From: an uncultured Bacilli bacterium
GTDB taxonomy: Bacteria; Bacillota_I; Bacilli_A; RF39; UBA660
Reading direction: 5' to 3'
DNA length: 64,000 nt
Assembly (NCBI GenBank): GCA_934140575.1
Contig: CAKPBJ010000001.1
Span: forward strand, 124,001-188,000
Under the pieces are notes generated by a model. The model saw nothing but the letters and a program-made list of their open reading frames with translations, was not told the DNA's origin and made no database searches. The first letter of the stretch is position 1. Each line of letters opens with the position of its first letter. The translations under genes and the position numbers were made by a program. This document shows, in pieces, positions 8,833-16,157 of the stretch.

Positions 8833-8848
8833 TTTTACTCCTCCCTAT

Positions 8849-11317
8849 TTATTGTAAGTCAGCGAGTTCTTCGCTAGATCTTGCATCATATTTTTCTTCA
8901 TTATTAGATGTGGCTTGATAACTATAGTCATCATCGTCATCTAAATAGTTTTCTCCATTTGCTGTATCTTCATCATATTGTATATCTACTGAATCATCTC
9001 CAGACCATTCATCTGTATCAAATTCATCTTCATCGTCTTCACCGTTGTCATTATTGTGCTTTCTATCCATGTATGCTTTTGCACCTATTCCAGCTGCTGC
9101 TGCTGCACTTAAGCCTGCGGCAATTGGGATAACTGCACTTGAGCCACTACTACTTGATGTAGTTGTAACTGGTGATGGTGATGTTGGAATCTTAGTAACT
9201 TTACTTCCTTTAATAACGTCTTCTATTGAAGTTGTTCCTTCTGTTAGAGCTCCAGTAAGACTTGAATCAGTACCTGTCGTTCCATCAATTGTTCCATCCA
9301 TCATATTTCCTGTTGTATTACTTTGTCCTGGTGTATAACCACTTGGACTTGACGTATAACCATTTGTTCCTGTATATCCTCCACCTGTATGGATTGTATT
9401 TGTAGAACCGTTTGTTGCTTCGTTTCCATTTCCTGTATTTGATGGTGGTGTAGTTATAGATGTTGTTGGATCTTTAGCTGTAGGTGTTATTGGGTCTTTA
9501 GTTGTAGGTGTGTCTGATGCATTAGATGGTGTTGATGGTGTAACAGAATTATCTTTATTCGTATCTGGCGTTGGATTTGGATCTTCTTGTTTAAACTGTG
9601 TTGTGCTTGTTCCTGGGTCAGGTGTTGGACTTGGACTTGGATTTGGTGATGGACTTGGATTTGGGGATGGACTTGGATTTGGATCAGGTGTTGGATCTGG
9701 GGCAGGATTTGGATTTGGTGTTGGAACAGGTGTATCCTTTTCCACTTTAACTTTAGTGTCTTTTACTTTATCTGTTGAATCTTCAAGATTTATTCTTGCT
9801 TGAAACATTTGATTTGCTTTTGTATCTTCCGCTGCTGAATTATATGCTGCAGCAGCTCCAATAATATCTCTCGCAACTGTTTCAGCATTCGCAACTCCAT
9901 TAATTCCAAGAGTTGATACACCATATTTAGCCTCTGCTGCTACTGTTTTTATTGGTGTTACTACTATATTTTTTCCTTCTTTTAGTCCGTTTTTTGCTGT
10001 TTCTCCTAATGAAAATTTAGTTTCCTCTGCTGCGTGTGCTCCATCCGGCTGAATAGTCTTATGAGTTGCCTCATTTACATTTGATTTAAATTGATTCCAT
10101 GATTCACTAACTGAATTTTTTATTCCATTTGTCGCTAAACTTTCACCTTTTTCACGGAAACTTCTTGATACTGGATCGTTGTATCCTTGAAATTCAGTAC
10201 TACCTTTTATACCTATCTTGGTTGATTTTATATTTTCAAGCTCAGTTTGTGCATTGACTTTATTTGTCATTGCAGTTTCAAACTTATTTTTAGCTTGGTC
10301 TATCATTCCATTTGTATATCCGTTCTCTGGATTGGTTGCCTTTTCCAATTCCGAAGCTGCATTTTTATATTCATTTTCATAAAATTCGGCTTTACTTTCT
10401 GCTAACTTTGTTTGTCTTCCTTTTTCAATATGTTCTCCAAGTTTTCCCATTGCATATGCAGTTAACGCTTGTTCTCCCCCTTGTATAAATCCATCTTTTA
10501 TTGCTGTTGCAAATGTATTACCACTTCTCAAGGAATTCTGTGTTCCTGAACCTATTCCTCCTAGTCCTGCAATAATTGTATTTGAATTTGTTGATGATGC
10601 CAAAAATTTTGTAAATGTAGTTGCATTACTTGCACCTGCAGCATATCCGCTTAATAATCCACCCATAGCTAGGTATCCTGTTGCAACTCCTGCACCTTTA
10701 CATAGATTTGATAAACCACTGTCAGATGTAATAAGACTATACTTGCTTATTCCTGTTGCATCATTTAATGCTCCAAAGGCCATACCAGATAAATCTTTTT
10801 CAACAAAATCAGCTACTGCGTCATTTGTATGAGTTCCTGCAATCTTATCAACCAGTGTTGTAAATCCACCGCCTACTATAGCTACAGGGCAGTCAACAAA
10901 AACTGCTTCAAAAGCTGAAACGAATCCTTCTCCAAACTTTGATAAAACCATTCCTCCTGTTGCAAAGCCCGTAAGGAATGGATGCTCTTCTGTTTGTTTT
11001 GCATAGTCATCAGCGGATTCTTTTTTTTGATTAATTAAATTAATCACACCGGTAGATTCTTCCCCACCTAAAATAACTTCGTTGATGCCATCAAAATATG
11101 AATCAAGTGCATTATCTGGTATTGATATTTCTGTATTTACTAATGTTTGACTTAATTCATGAACAGCACTTTGCATATTTTTTCTTCCATTTTCTACTGT
11201 ATTACTTGAAATGCCAGATAATTCATTGATTACATAATCTACTTTTTTATCATCTTTGTATAGATTTGACCTTCCTGTCCAGTAACCATTACCTGGCAAA
11301 TATTTTTGCCAACTCAT
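8849..11317 (-). CDS. Large type VII-associated protein with Pro-rich linker, membrane helix and acidic tail
   Basis: The 822-residue product begins MSWQKYLPGNGYWTGR and has no signal peptide. Residues 100-290 contain several Gly/Ala-rich hydrophobic stretches (for example PVAIVGGGF and GAGVATGYLAMGGL) like those in channel-forming or LXG-type regions. A long helical part follows, then a repeated PNPSPSP linker near residues 535-570, a Thr/Ser/Gly-rich stretch, a C-terminal helix (AVIPIAAGLSAAAAAGIG) and a strongly acidic tail. The start has an AAAGGAG site. It lies between a WXG100-type cluster and a DUF4176 gene. A secretion substrate or cell-surface protein is plausible, but no toxin or enzyme domain is recognised. 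Confidence 0.75.
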   Translation of the reverse strand: MSWQKYLPGNGYWTGRSNLYKDDKKVDYVINELSGISSNTVENGRKNMQSAVHELSQTLVNTEISIPDNALDSYFDGINEVILGGEESTGVINLINQKKESADDYAKQTEEHPFLTGFATGGMVLSKFGEGFVSAFEAVFVDCPVAIVGGGFTTLVDKIAGTHTNDAVADFVEKDLSGMAFGALNDATGISKYSLITSDSGLSNLCKGAGVATGYLAMGGLLSGYAAGASNATTFTKFLASSTNSNTIIAGLGGIGSGTQNSLRSGNTFATAIKDGFIQGGEQALTAYAMGKLGEHIEKGRQTKLAESKAEFYENEYKNAASELEKATNPENGYTNGMIDQAKNKFETAMTNKVNAQTELENIKSTKIGIKGSTEFQGYNDPVSRSFREKGESLATNGIKNSVSESWNQFKSNVNEATHKTIQPDGAHAAEETKFSLGETAKNGLKEGKNIVVTPIKTVAAEAKYGVSTLGINGVANAETVARDIIGAAAAYNSAAEDTKANQMFQARINLEDSTDKVKDTKVKVEKDTPVPTPNPNPAPDPTPDPNPSPSPNPSPSPNPSPSPTPDPGTSTTQFKQEDPNPTPDTNKDNSVTPSTPSNASDTPTTKDPITPTAKDPTTSITTPPSNTGNGNEATNGSTNTIHTGGGYTGTNGYTSSPSGYTPGQSNTTGNMMDGTIDGTTGTDSSLTGALTEGTTSIEDVIKGSKVTKIPTSPSPVTTTSSSSGSSAVIPIAAGLSAAAAAGIGAKAYMDRKHNNDNGEDDEDEFDTDEWSGDDSVDIQYDEDTANGENYLDDDDDYSYQATSNNEEKYDARSSEELADLQ
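9618..9738 (-). repeat. Short tandem repeat encoding the Pro-Asn-Pro-Ser linker
   Basis: On the plus strand, variations of GGACTTGGATTTGGNGAT recur every 18 nt. Translated on the minus strand they give PNPSPS units and related PDP units. Such repeats are prone to length variation by slippage. Confidence 0.8.
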
Positions 11318-11333
11318 ATTTTACTACTCCTTT

Positions 11334-11840
11334 CTATTTTTCACTATCTGTGAAACTTGTCTTTATAGTGCTTGCATCTGCACCTTTATTTTGACAATCA
11401 GATTTAGCAGTTGACTCTGCTATTTCATTATACTCACGCTGTTTAATATTAAATTCGCTTACTATTGGTTCATATATTTCTTCTATTAATTGTTCATTTA
11501 TTTTTTCAAATCCGCCAGAAAGACTGTCTGCTGCCTCATTAATAACAGGCTCCATTGTTGCATCTTCTACAGACAGCATATTTCCGTCTGCATCAACCGA
11601 TACATTTCTTAGAGCTTTTTGAACATTTTCAACTTCCTCTTTTAATACAGCATTTACATGTTTAATAGCATTAGACACTGCTTCTGGGTCTGCATATGTT
11701 TCTTTAGCGTTTTCTGCTGTTATCGGAGATGATTTAACATCCTCAGTTTTAGTCGTTGTTGTTCCATCTGCTGCAGTTTCTGTTGTTGTTTTTTTACCAG
11801 TTGCTGTGTATATTTTGCAAAATTCTAGACTCTCAGCCAT
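11334..11840 (-). CDS. Small helical protein of the type VII cluster
   Basis: The 168-residue product has a Thr/Lys-rich segment near residues 14-40 (TGKKTTTETAADGTTTTK) and then a long amphipathic helical region to the end. There is no signal peptide, membrane helix or WXG motif. It lies 16 nt upstream of the 822-residue protein gene and downstream of two WXG100-type genes, with three hairpins in the preceding 94-nt gap. It occupies the same place in its module as the 143-residue protein does in the second. A partner or chaperone function is inferred. Confidence 0.7.
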   Translation of the reverse strand: MAESLEFCKIYTATGKKTTTETAADGTTTTKTEDVKSSPITAENAKETYADPEAVSNAIKHVNAVLKEEVENVQKALRNVSVDADGNMLSVEDATMEPVINEAADSLSGGFEKINEQLIEEIYEPIVSEFNIKQREYNEIAESTAKSDCQNKGADASTIKTSFTDSEK

Positions 11841-11860
11841 TTTTTCACTCTCCCTTTATT

Positions 11861-11931
11861 CTTATGCAATGCATAAGAAACAGAGAAATGTTTATTTCTC
11901 TTCTTCCTATACATTGCATATTGCAATGTAT
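11861..11931. repeat. Three consecutive hairpins between type VII genes
   Basis: Three perfect inverted repeats stand side by side: 11861-11877 (7 bp, 3-nt loop), 11882-11901 (8 bp, 4-nt loop) and 11909-11931 (10 bp, 3-nt loop). None is followed by a U-run on the transcribed strand, so they are not ordinary terminators. They would be part of the polycistronic mRNA and could stabilise or process it. Confidence 0.8.
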
Positions 11932-11934
11932 TTA

Positions 11935-12210
11935 TTATTGTTCTTGATCATAAGCTAATGCTTGTTCAACTGCTAATCTTAAGTTTGTTGCAGATAATTT
12001 CATATCTTCCATAGCTGCTGGAACATCAGCACCATAATAACTTTCCCAGTTAGATCTAACTGTATCTGACCAAGTAGTTTGAATTCCATCAGGAATTGTT
12101 GATTTGATTGCAGCATCTAATGTTTGCATATTTTCTTCCATTGTTGATACAATGCTGTCGATTTGAGTTGCATCATCTGTTGCTGCTCCTGGATTAATTG
12201 TAATATTCAT
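11935..12210 (-). CDS. WXG100-family-like small secreted protein
   Basis: The 91-residue product has the length and two-helix hairpin layout of WXG100 (ESAT-6-like) proteins. The turn region reads TTWSDTVRSNW, so the tryptophan is kept but the glycine of the strict W-x-G motif is not; a tyrosine-rich YYGAD follows. The C-terminus has a possible Y-x-x-x-E/D-type secretion signal (YDQEQ is close but not exact). The start has an AAAGGAG site. It follows another WXG100-type gene, as in loci that make heterodimers exported by the EssC/EccC ATPase, which is not in this window. Confidence 0.78.
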   Translation of the reverse strand: MNITINPGAATDDATQIDSIVSTMEENMQTLDAAIKSTIPDGIQTTWSDTVRSNWESYYGADVPAAMEDMKLSATNLRLAVEQALAYDQEQ

Positions 12211-12243
12211 ATATACATAATCTCCTTTCTATATTTTATACTA

Positions 12244-12534
12244 TTAGTGCATTCCAGATTTTAAGTCTCCAATCATAGTACCAAACTTAGTAGTTTGTAG
12301 ACCCATATATCCTTCTGCTTCTTCAATTGTTTGTGTAAGTTTGTTTAAAGTATCTTGTTTAGCTTGAAATTTAGCTAATAGATCATTTGCTGGATCCCCT
12401 TGAATATCTCCACTAGTGATTTCTTCGATTAAACTTGTTAATCTTGCTAGATTTGATTTGTATTCTTGACCAGCTGTTTCTAATGCATTTTTTAATTGAT
12501 TTAATGCTGATTCATCAACGTGAATTACTGCCAT
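12244..12534 (-). CDS. WXG100-family-like protein, first gene of the type VII cluster
   Basis: The 96-residue product is an all-helical hairpin of WXG100 size. The turn between its helices reads SGDIQGDPAND, so the tryptophan is replaced, while the glycine is kept; such degenerate partners are common in heterodimers. The start at 12534 has a strong AGGAGGTGA site. A good sigmaA promoter lies 71 nt upstream, so this gene leads the first type VII module (WXG-like, WXG-like, helical protein, 822-residue protein, DUF4176). Confidence 0.78.
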   Translation of the reverse strand: MAVIHVDESALNQLKNALETAGQEYKSNLARLTSLIEEITSGDIQGDPANDLLAKFQAKQDTLNKLTQTIEEAEGYMGLQTTKFGTMIGDLKSGMH

Positions 12535-12604
12535 ATTCTTTTCACCTCCTATTGTTTCTTAGAATATGTTTCAATGTAAGACCGAACCCATATCCTATAA
12601 ATTA

Positions 12605-12633
12605 ATTCTAATATTTTTTTTCTTTTTAATCAA
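12605..12633 (-). promoter_or_regulatory. SigmaA promoter of the first type VII module
   Basis: The minus strand reads TTGATT (12628-12633), 17 nt, TAGAAT (12605-12610), about 70 nt before the first WXG100-type gene. The 5' leader between it and the gene shows no strong structure. Confidence 0.65.
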
Positions 12634-12699
12634 GTATTTTGAATTAATATATACACTTTTATGACAATAAATAAAATTTTCATATTATTATTTTTTTAC

Positions 12700-12726
12700 A
12701 CATATTTATTAATGAAGCATATTTTA
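12700..12726 (+). promoter_or_regulatory. SigmaK-type promoter of the coat genes
   Basis: The plus strand reads AC (12700-12701), 16 nt, CATATTTTA (12718-12726), which matches the sigmaK pattern AC-N16-CATAnnnTA. It is 28 nt before the first coat gene. Sigma factor assignment from motif alone cannot fully separate sigmaK from sigmaE. Confidence 0.6.
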
Positions 12727-12754
12727 TATTAGATATGGATAAGGGGTTGATGTT

Positions 12755-13075
12755 ATGAGTAACAATAATTGTATTAGAAATTTACTTAAATATATTGCAC
12801 TACTTCAAGATAATTCCAGTAAGACTTGTAATAGTTTATGTTCTAATAATTACAATACTCGCGTTGTACAGTTATATAAGAAAAATGGAGATTTACTAAG
12901 CATTAATTCTTCTAACTATTTTAGAATTATGTATGTATGCGGTAATTGTTGTACTTTACTTTTACTTAGCAATAATTCTTCTTCATATAGTTCTTTAGGT
13001 GAATATGTTACTATTGATTGTAATTGTATAGGTTGTGTTCGTTGTGTTGAAGATATATCTATTACTGGAATTTAG
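12755..13075 (+). CDS. Spore coat protein, CotY/CotZ-like
   Basis: The 106-residue product is rich in cysteine (CSNNYNT, CGNCC, DCNCIGCVRC) and asparagine, with a pattern close to the CotY/CotZ family that forms disulphide-linked sheets in the outer spore coat or exosporium. The conserved order is an N-terminal helix LLKYIALLQ, a central Cys-free strand, then CGNCC followed by GEYVTIDCNCIGCVRC. It is co-transcribed with a second member 14 nt downstream. A sigmaK-type promoter precedes it, which fits late mother-cell expression. Confidence 0.82.
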   Translation: MSNNNCIRNLLKYIALLQDNSSKTCNSLCSNNYNTRVVQLYKKNGDLLSINSSNYFRIMYVCGNCCTLLLLSNNSSSYSSLGEYVTIDCNCIGCVRCVEDISITGI

Positions 13076-13089
13076 AAAGGAGGGATAAA

Positions 13090-13497
13090 ATGAGTTGTAA
13101 TTCTAATGAGAATTGTAACAGTTGCATTTATGATATTTTGAAAAAGATATTATTACTGCAGAAACAAGATTTTGACAATGACAACTATATCGGTTGTGAT
13201 AAACCATATTTAGGTCCTATTACTACTTCTGTTTGTTATAATACTAGACCAATAATGTTATATAATTGTTGTACTGGTAATCCTTGGAGTTTTACTGCTA
13301 CTGTAAATAGTGAATCTGTTACTAGTAATATATTTAGAGTAGAAAATTGTGATGATTGTTGTTGTACATGTAGATTACTTACTTATAATTCTAGTTCTAA
13401 TCAATACACTAGTACAAATGAGTTTGTAACAATAGATTTAAGTTGTTGTGGGGCAATTAAATGTTTAAGTGATACTTATGTTGACTTATGTGCTTAA
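13090..13497 (+). CDS. Spore coat protein, CotY/CotZ-like, second copy
   Basis: The 135-residue product shares the plan of its neighbour: a CNSCIYDILKKILLLQ helix, a central beta region with TTSVCYNTRP, a DDCCCTCRLL cluster, and the C-terminal FVTIDLSCCGAIKCL. The central strand FRVENC and EFVTIDL match the CotZ-type core better than the first copy does. It has an AAGGAGGG ribosome site. A bidirectional terminator follows at 13501-13530. Tandem coat genes of this family usually co-assemble. Confidence 0.85.
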   Translation: MSCNSNENCNSCIYDILKKILLLQKQDFDNDNYIGCDKPYLGPITTSVCYNTRPIMLYNCCTGNPWSFTATVNSESVTSNIFRVENCDDCCCTCRLLTYNSSSNQYTSTNEFVTIDLSCCGAIKCLSDTYVDLCA

Positions 13498-13500
13498 TAT

Positions 13501-13530
13501 AAAAAAGATATCCTAATTTGGATATTTTTT
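13501..13530. terminator. Bidirectional terminator between the coat genes and 13513-13824
   Basis: A stem of about 9 bp (13505-13513 with 13520-13528, one G-U pair) has an A-run on its left and a T-run on its right, so it can stop transcription from both sides. Confidence 0.75.
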
Positions 13531-13824
13531 TAGTTCTACTATTTCATTTATTTTTATTAAATCATTATCTAAAGTAGTAATTGTTTTATTAGTTCTTGAC
13601 ACTAAATATGTATAGTATTCTTTATTATTTGTTTTTATATATACTTTTATATTATATGGGTAACCTGTACTTTTAAATATTGATGATAATGTTTCTTCTA
13701 TATTACTGGGTGTTTTTATTTCTACTGATTCATTTACATTGTCCTTATTAATATAACAATAATTTTTATTATTATTTATTTGTTTATTAATATTATTTTT
13801 GTATATTTTAGGTAATTTTTTCAT
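13513..13824 (-). CDS. Hypothetical protein beside the coat genes
   Basis: The 103-residue product is Asn- and Lys-rich at the N-terminus and has a compact alpha/beta-looking C-terminal half (YNIKVYIKTNNKEYYTYLVSRT). No signal peptide or known motif is seen. The start has an AAAGGAG site. Upstream on the minus strand is CATAAAATA, which resembles a sigmaE/sigmaK -10, but no clear -35 is found, so sporulation control is only possible. It converges with the coat operon on a shared terminator. Confidence 0.65.
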   Translation of the reverse strand: MKKLPKIYKNNINKQINNNKNYCYINKDNVNESVEIKTPSNIEETLSSIFKSTGYPYNIKVYIKTNNKEYYTYLVSRTNKTITTLDNDLIKINEIVELKKYPN

Positions 13825-13879
13825 CTACATTTCTCCTTTATATATTTTATGAATTTTGTTAATAAAAATACTAATGTTT

Positions 13880-13888
13880 TGATATAAT
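13880..13888 (+). promoter_or_regulatory. Extended -10 promoter of the FtsW/RodA gene
   Basis: The plus strand reads TGATATAAT, an extended -10, with no good -35. The expected start near 13895 would fall inside or just before the AGGAGGAGG ribosome site, so the leader is very short. Confidence 0.6.
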
Positions 13889-13910
13889 ATTAGAGGAGGA
13901 GGTAATTAGT

Positions 13911-15035
13911 ATAAAATATAAAATTAATTATGGGATATTAGTACCAATTATTCTTTTATCTATAATTAGTATTATTACTATATATAGTGCTTTAACTTAT
14001 ACATCACCTACTGTTGGTAATTTAGCTATAAAACAAGGTATGTGGTATGCTATTGGATGGGTTCTTGTATTTATTTTATTAAAGTTAAAGAATGAATATT
14101 TATATCAGCATACATGGTTTTTATATATATTTGGATGTTTATTATTATTAGGATTACTTTTATTTGCTGATCCTATTAATAATAGTAGATGTTGGTATAC
14201 TATACCTGGTATTGGTAGTATTCAACCTAGTGAGTTTATGAAGATATTTTTGATGCTTACTTTAGCTACTATGATTCATAATTTTAGAAGTGATTATGAT
14301 AATCCTACTATGTTAGATGAATTTAAGTTTATTTTAAAGAGTTTTGGTATTGTACTTATTCCATCTATTCTTACTTTTTTACAACCTGATACTGGATGTG
14401 TATTAATGTATTTAGTTATTTACTTTTCTATGATGTTTGTTAGTGGTATTAGAATGAGATGGTTTTTAATAGGTTTCTTAATTGTATTTGTATTAGGTGG
14501 TACTTTTTCTGCTATATATTTCTTTAAGGAAGATTTATTTATTAAGTTATTTGGTAGTTCAATGTATTATAGACTTGAACGTGTTATTAATTGGCAAGAT
14601 GGTTCTGGGATGCAACTTGAAAATGCTTTAGCAGCTATTGGTTCTGCAGGATTTTTCGGTCATGGATTTAATCATACTCCAATATATTTTCCAGAGTCTT
14701 CTACAGATTTTATATTTGCTGTGTTTGCATCTAATTTTGGATTATTTGGAGTTATCATTTTAATGGGAATTATAATTTTATTAGATGTAAATATAATAAT
14801 GCTTACTAGAAGAAAGATACATGATACTGATAAGTTTATTATTGCAGGAATTATTGGTATGCTTTTATTTCAACAAATACAAAATATTGGTATGACTATT
14901 GGTTTACTTCCAATTACAGGTATTACTCTACCTTTTGTTTCTTATGGAGGTTCTAGTTTATTATCATATATGTTGATTGTTGGAGTGCTACTTAATATTT
15001 CATTTAAGAGGGCTACTAATTATAAGTATAGGTAA
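13911..15035 (+). CDS. FtsW/RodA/SpoVE-family peptidoglycan glycosyltransferase, apparent AUA or AUU start
   Basis: The family (SEDS proteins) polymerises lipid II into glycan strands in the membrane. The protein has about ten helices, the PGIGSIQPSEFMK loop, the FLQPDTGC segment, the large loop ending GHGFNHTPIYFPESSTDFIFA, and the C-terminal LPFVSYGGSSLLS. The first in-frame ATG is at 14040, but the in-frame 43 codons before it encode the family's first helix (VPIILLSIISIITIYSAL), and an AGGAGGAGG site lies just before ATA 13911 (8 nt) or ATT 13905 (2 nt). I therefore start at the ATA. Whether it acts in elongation, division or cortex synthesis cannot be told; the promoter looks vegetative. 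Confidence 0.85.
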   Translation: MKYKINYGILVPIILLSIISIITIYSALTYTSPTVGNLAIKQGMWYAIGWVLVFILLKLKNEYLYQHTWFLYIFGCLLLLGLLLFADPINNSRCWYTIPGIGSIQPSEFMKIFLMLTLATMIHNFRSDYDNPTMLDEFKFILKSFGIVLIPSILTFLQPDTGCVLMYLVIYFSMMFVSGIRMRWFLIGFLIVFVLGGTFSAIYFFKEDLFIKLFGSSMYYRLERVINWQDGSGMQLENALAAIGSAGFFGHGFNHTPIYFPESSTDFIFAVFASNFGLFGVIILMGIIILLDVNIIMLTRRKIHDTDKFIIAGIIGMLLFQQIQNIGMTIGLLPITGITLPFVSYGGSSLLSYMLIVGVLLNISFKRATNYKYR

Positions 15036-15040
15036 AATAA

Positions 15041-15068
15041 AAAATTACGTTTTGTGACGTAATTTTTT
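15041..15068. terminator. Bidirectional terminator after the FtsW/RodA gene
   Basis: A 10-bp stem (15041-15050 with 15057-15066, 6-nt loop) has an A-run before and a T-run after it and serves both the plus-strand FtsW/RodA gene and the minus-strand glycosyltransferase. Confidence 0.85.
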
Positions 15069-15071
15069 TTA

Positions 15072-16079
15072 TTATTTATTTTCATCTAGGACTGATTCAT
15101 AAACTTCTTTTAATTTTTCCCCTATTGTTTTTATGTCACGTTCTTTGGCAACTTTATATGCTTCTTCTGTAAGATCTGGTAGTTCATTTGTTACTATCTT
15201 TTTTATTTTTTCTTCAAAGCCATCTACATCTTTTGCTTTATAAACATTTACTCCATCTTCTAACCAATCTTCAAATATTGGGATATCTCTAATTAATGCT
15301 TTTGTTTTACAAGCACAGGCTTCAATAATTGGTATTCCTTCTGTTTCTTCATATGTTGGGAATATGTATAAGTCACAACCATTCATAGCTTCAATTATTA
15401 AGTTTTGTTCTACATAACCTGCAAAATGTAAGTTATCTAATTTTGTATTAACTGCTTCTCTTACATCTTTTGTTGCGGCACTTAATGGACTGTAACCAAA
15501 CCAAATAAATTTATATTCAGGAAGTCTTTTAGCTAGTTCTACAAAGTCTACTATTCCTTTTCTTTCTATATATAAACCAATACCGATAATTACTTTATCT
15601 TCTTCTTTTAAATTATATCTATTTCTAAATGTTTTTCTTAGTGATTTATCACATTTAAATTTTTCTAATTCTATTCCATTAGAAATTGCATATATTTTTT
15701 TCTTTATACCATACCCTTCTAGTAATCTTTTTGAATATGGTGTTGGTGTTATTATGACATCTCCTAAGTTATAACATTTTATTAGCCATTTTTTAAAGGC
15801 TGGGGATATTTGTTTGCAAAAGATAAATCCATTCTTAAAATCTTCTTCTGTTGAATGGGCATGATAAACAATTTTTTTACCTTGTTTTTTTGCTATTTTT
15901 GCAAGGGCATATGAATTTGGCCCATAAAAATTTACATGTAGTATGTCGTATTCATCTTTTATACTTGTTGTATATGGTATTCCTACGCTTTCAAGTGCTT
16001 TTTCTTGATGTATTATTGCTTTTCCTAACCCACTTTTAGAAAATAGTTTTTCTCCTTCTGTATATAGGCATACTTTCAT
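15072..16079 (-). CDS. Family 4 glycosyltransferase, probable diglycosyl-diacylglycerol synthase (LafB/BgsB-like)
   Basis: The 335-residue product is a GT-B glycosyltransferase. The N-terminus MKVCLYTEGEKLFSKSGLGKAI with its Gly loop, the central SNGIELEKF segment, VIIGIGLYIERKG, and the donor-site EETEGIPIIEACA are family 4 hallmarks. The N-terminal region is most like LafB-type enzymes that add the second sugar to glucosyl-diacylglycerol, the anchor of lipoteichoic acid, acting on the inner membrane face. The partner first glucosyltransferase is not adjacent. The start has a GGAGATGA site. Substrate assignment is inference. Confidence 0.85.
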   Translation of the reverse strand: MKVCLYTEGEKLFSKSGLGKAIIHQEKALESVGIPYTTSIKDEYDILHVNFYGPNSYALAKIAKKQGKKIVYHAHSTEEDFKNGFIFCKQISPAFKKWLIKCYNLGDVIITPTPYSKRLLEGYGIKKKIYAISNGIELEKFKCDKSLRKTFRNRYNLKEEDKVIIGIGLYIERKGIVDFVELAKRLPEYKFIWFGYSPLSAATKDVREAVNTKLDNLHFAGYVEQNLIIEAMNGCDLYIFPTYEETEGIPIIEACACKTKALIRDIPIFEDWLEDGVNVYKAKDVDGFEEKIKKIVTNELPDLTEEAYKVAKERDIKTIGEKLKEVYESVLDENK

Positions 16080-16123
16080 AATTTCATCTCCATCTTTTCC
16101 TCCTTCATTATATATTAGTGAAC

Positions 16124-16157
16124 AAAAAAAAACAAGACTTGCTTGTTATTAGTCTTG
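16124..16157 (-). terminator. Terminator of the PrsW-like gene
   Basis: A 7-bp stem (16133-16139 with 16151-16157) is followed by a nine-base U-run on the minus strand. The stop codon at 16149 lies at the edge of the loop. Confidence 0.75.

Noticed and set aside
9045..9803. Plus-strand frames with Gly/Val-rich repeats opposite the 822-residue gene
   Set aside because: They are the reverse complement of the Pro-rich linker and tail coding region and have no ribosome site.
12535..12754. A small gene or ncRNA in the 220-nt gap between the type VII and coat operons
   Set aside because: The gap is explained by two divergent promoters and leaders; no frame with ribosome site or strong fold is seen.
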